Part shown: one piece after another, positions 62,221-64,000 of the stretch
Layout: every line of letters starts with the position of its first letter
Position numbering within the stretch: position 1 is the first letter of the stretch
Source of the DNA: Pseudacidovorax sp.
GTDB lineage: Bacteria > Pseudomonadota > Gammaproteobacteria > Burkholderiales > Burkholderiaceae_C
Assembly (NCBI RefSeq): GCF_017991995.1
Contig: NZ_JAGOPN010000023.1
Location: 1-64,000, forward strand
Length of the DNA: 64,000 nucleotides
Direction of reading: 5' to 3'
Notes under the pieces: generated by a model
What the model was told of the DNA's origin: nothing
The model's input: only the letters and a program-made list of their open reading frames with translations
The model's database searches: none
Program-made: the position numbers and the translations under genes

Positions 62221-64000
62221 CTATTGCCGGGCCATCTCCACCAGTGCCAGCAATTCAGGATCGAGGCGCTGCAGCGGATCGAGCTGGTACTCGACGCGGA
62301 AAAGCCGTGCCCCCTGAAGCACAAAGGGTGCCTCGTAGTGCGATACCGGGCTGCCACGGTCCAGCCCGATGTCCAGGCCCGAGAAGGACACCTGGCTGTT
62401 GAAGCCCAGCATGCGCGTGTCCAGCCGGCCCACCGGCTCGCCGTCCATGAGCAGCGTGGCGGTGCGGGTGGAGGGCATGATGGTCATGCCGATCACCGGC
62501 AGCCGCACCCGTACCCAGGGGCCGAGTCGCATCTGCAGGCCCAGCACATGGTGGCCAGGCGTGAAGGGGCGCTCCGAGACGATGAGGTGGTGGCGCCCGC
62601 CGACGTTCATGTCGTGCACCAGGTGGCCGTTCTTGAGGTACAGGCTGTAGCCGCAGGTGGCGTCGCCATGGGCCACCAGCACGCCCTGGGCATCGGCGCG
62701 GTCGATGCGCACGTAGGCTTCGATGCGGTAGTCGCGACTGCGCACGTCGGGCGCCACGTCGTTGGGCAGGTGGCCCATGCCGGCATGCAGCACGAACTGC
62801 GTGCGCGGGCCGTGCACGCGCCGGCCGTTCTCGGCGAAGCGCGGCGCGAAGCGGTCGTCCAGCGGCAGCACCTGGTTGGCCTCGGCCTCGCGCCACCACA
62901 GGGTCTTGAGTGCTTCCAGCCGCTCGGGATGCACGGCGGCCAGGTCGCGCGTCTCCGAAAAGTCCTCGTCGAGGTGGTAGAGCTCCCACACGTCGGCCTC
63001 GAAGGGCGTGTTGACCGCATGCCAGGCCACGGCCTTCCAGCCCTCGTGCCACAGGCCGCGGTGGCCGAACATCTCGAAGTACTGCGGCCCGCGCTGCCAG
63101 GCCGCGGCGGGCTCACGCAGGCAGGCGGCGAAGCTCTGGCCGGTCATGGGCTGCGCGGCGACGCCCTCCACCTGCGTGGGCGGCGCCAGCTTCAGAAGGT
63201 CGAGCACCGTGGGTGCCAGATCGCTCACATGGCAGAAGCCCTTCCACAGCGCCCCGTCGCTGGCGATGCCGCGCGGCCAGGAGACGACCAGCGGATCGCG
63301 GATGCCACCGCCATGCGTGTTCTGCTTGTAGCGCTTGAGCGGCGTGTTGGCCGTCATGGCCCAGCCGTAAGGGAAGTTGCTGTGGGTGTCGGGCCCCCCG
63401 ATGTCGTCGATGCGGGCGAGCTTGGTCTGCAGCGTCTCCTGCAGCAGGTTGAAGGGGCCCATGGCATTGACCATGCCGAGCGGGCCGCCCTCCTGGCTGG
63501 CGCCGTTGTCGGAGAGCACGAGGATCAGCGTGTCATCGCGCAGGCCCGCTTCCTCCAGGAAGGCGACGAGCCGCCCCAGATGCCGGTCGGCATGGTCGAG
63601 CATGGCGGCATAGGCCGCCTGCAGGCGGGTGAACAGGCGCTGCTGCTCGGGCGGAAGGTCGTCCCATGCCTCCACGCCGGGGTTTCGCTCGGGCAGTTGC
63701 GTGCCGGGCGGCACGACGCCCATGGCGATCTGGCGCGCCAGGCGGCGGGCGCGCTCCTCGTCCCAGCCGTGGGCGAAGCGCTGGTCATAGTGCGCGATGA
63801 GTTCGGCCGGCGCTTGATGCGGCGCGTGGCAGGCACCGAGCGCCAGAAAGGTGAACCAGGGCTGGCGCGGCCGGTCGGCCTGGTGGTCGGCGATCATGCG
63901 GATGGCCTGGGTCACCAGGTCCTCGGTCAGGTGGTAGCCGGTCTCGTAGGTGCCGGGCGCGGCGATCAACGTGTTGTCCTGGACCAGCTCGGGGCTGTAC
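62221..64000 (-). CDS. Arylsulfatase-family sulfatase, 5' end cut by window edge
   Basis: The C-terminal 592 residues of a sulfatase; the N-terminus and the formylglycine signature (C/S-x-P-x-R) lie beyond the window. Visible active-site segments are LALGACHAPHQAPAELIAHY, LILVLSDNGASQEGGPLG (metal ligands Asp/Asn) and NTHGGGIRDPLVVSWP. The C-terminal third is beta-rich (DYRIEAYVRIDRADAQGVLV), as in large PAtsA-like arylsulfatases. Whether it acts in the periplasm and on which sulfate ester cannot be told without the N-terminus. The frame is open to the last base. Confidence 0.92.
   Translation of the reverse strand, partial: YSPELVQDNTLIAAPGTYETGYHLTEDLVTQAIRMIADHQADRPRQPWFTFLALGACHAPHQAPAELIAHYDQRFAHGWDEERARRLARQIAMGVVPPGTQLPERNPGVEAWDDLPPEQQRLFTRLQAAYAAMLDHADRHLGRLVAFLEEAGLRDDTLILVLSDNGASQEGGPLGMVNAMGPFNLLQETLQTKLARIDDIGGPDTHSNFPYGWAMTANTPLKRYKQNTHGGGIRDPLVVSWPRGIASDGALWKGFCHVSDLAPTVLDLLKLAPPTQVEGVAAQPMTGQSFAACLREPAAAWQRGPQYFEMFGHRGLWHEGWKAVAWHAVNTPFEADVWELYHLDEDFSETRDLAAVHPERLEALKTLWWREAEANQVLPLDDRFAPRFAENGRRVHGPRTQFVLHAGMGHLPNDVAPDVRSRDYRIEAYVRIDRADAQGVLVAHGDATCGYSLYLKNGHLVHDMNVGGRHHLIVSERPFTPGHHVLGLQMRLGPWVRVRLPVIGMTIMPSTRTATLLMDGEPVGRLDTRMLGFNSQVSFSGLDIGLDRGSPVSHYEAPFVLQGARLFRVEYQLDPLQRLDPELLALVEMARQ

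Overview
The window is very GC-rich and densely coded, and the gene content points to a betaproteobacterium of the order Burkholderiales, most likely Comamonadaceae. The evidence is two tripartite-tricarboxylate (Bug) binding proteins, a DUF3460 gene coupled to scpA, a DUF3683/HIT/DUF971/ubiE/Tim44-like/ubiJ/ubiB gene string, and several families of short hairpin repeats between genes. I saw no tRNA, rRNA, insertion sequence, prophage or CRISPR array. It reads as core chromosome, apart from an unusual repeat block at the left edge.

Layout. Positions 1-980 hold no convincing gene, but they contain simple-sequence repeats, a REP-like inverted pair and two ~180-bp inverted arms. Then come a 34-codon hydrophobic micro-ORF, a LysR regulator and the Fe-S carrier gene mrp. 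A terminal-oxidase cluster follows: coxB, a coxI-coxIII fusion, a small membrane protein and a caa3-type ctaG, with ctaG overlapping mrp. From 8.2 to 14.3 kb lie DUF2231 and CopD-like membrane proteins, acetoacetyl-CoA synthetase, a Bug protein, an AraC regulator and an NTF2-like protein. From 14.5 to 26 kb are housekeeping genes: yceH, an isocitrate-dehydrogenase-family gene, metG, lipoproteins, DUF3460-scpA, gpsA, secB, grxC, a rhodanese, gpmA, a CtpA protease and moeB.

From 26 to 33.4 kb are an AsmA-like protein, a receiver-only response regulator, a NarL-type regulator divergent from a CHASE3 histidine kinase, and a run of small envelope/stress genes (DUF1328, DUF883, holin-like, a basic protein, a ferritin-like protein). 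From 33.4 to 39.7 kb, on the minus strand, are folE with a BLUF blue-light sensor and a DUF429 gene, then nudB with an endonuclease/phosphatase-family gene, aspS, DUF502 and an FmdB-type zinc ribbon. From 39.8 to 50.2 kb are a sodium:solute symporter and the ubiquinone genes ubiB, ubiJ and ubiE with a Tim44-like gene, DUF971, HIT and a 1292-residue FAD/Fe-S dehydrogenase.

From 50.3 to 53.1 kb are a small unknown protein, a VOC protein, DUF488 and serA. From 53.3 to 58.5 kb is a complete glycerol-3-phosphate uptake operon (ugpB-A-E-C-Q) preceded by a PHO-box-like sequence and carrying two copies of one hairpin repeat. The window ends with an MscS-type channel, a second Bug protein and a sulfatase cut by the right edge.

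How the genes fit together. Respiratory-chain assembly is represented by the oxidase subunits, CtaG, Mrp and the ubiquinone genes. Folate/pterin entry is represented by FolE and NudB. Phosphate and phospholipid-headgroup salvage is represented by ugp. Stop/start overlaps of four bases (ATGA or GTGA) link seven gene pairs, which suggests frequent translational coupling.
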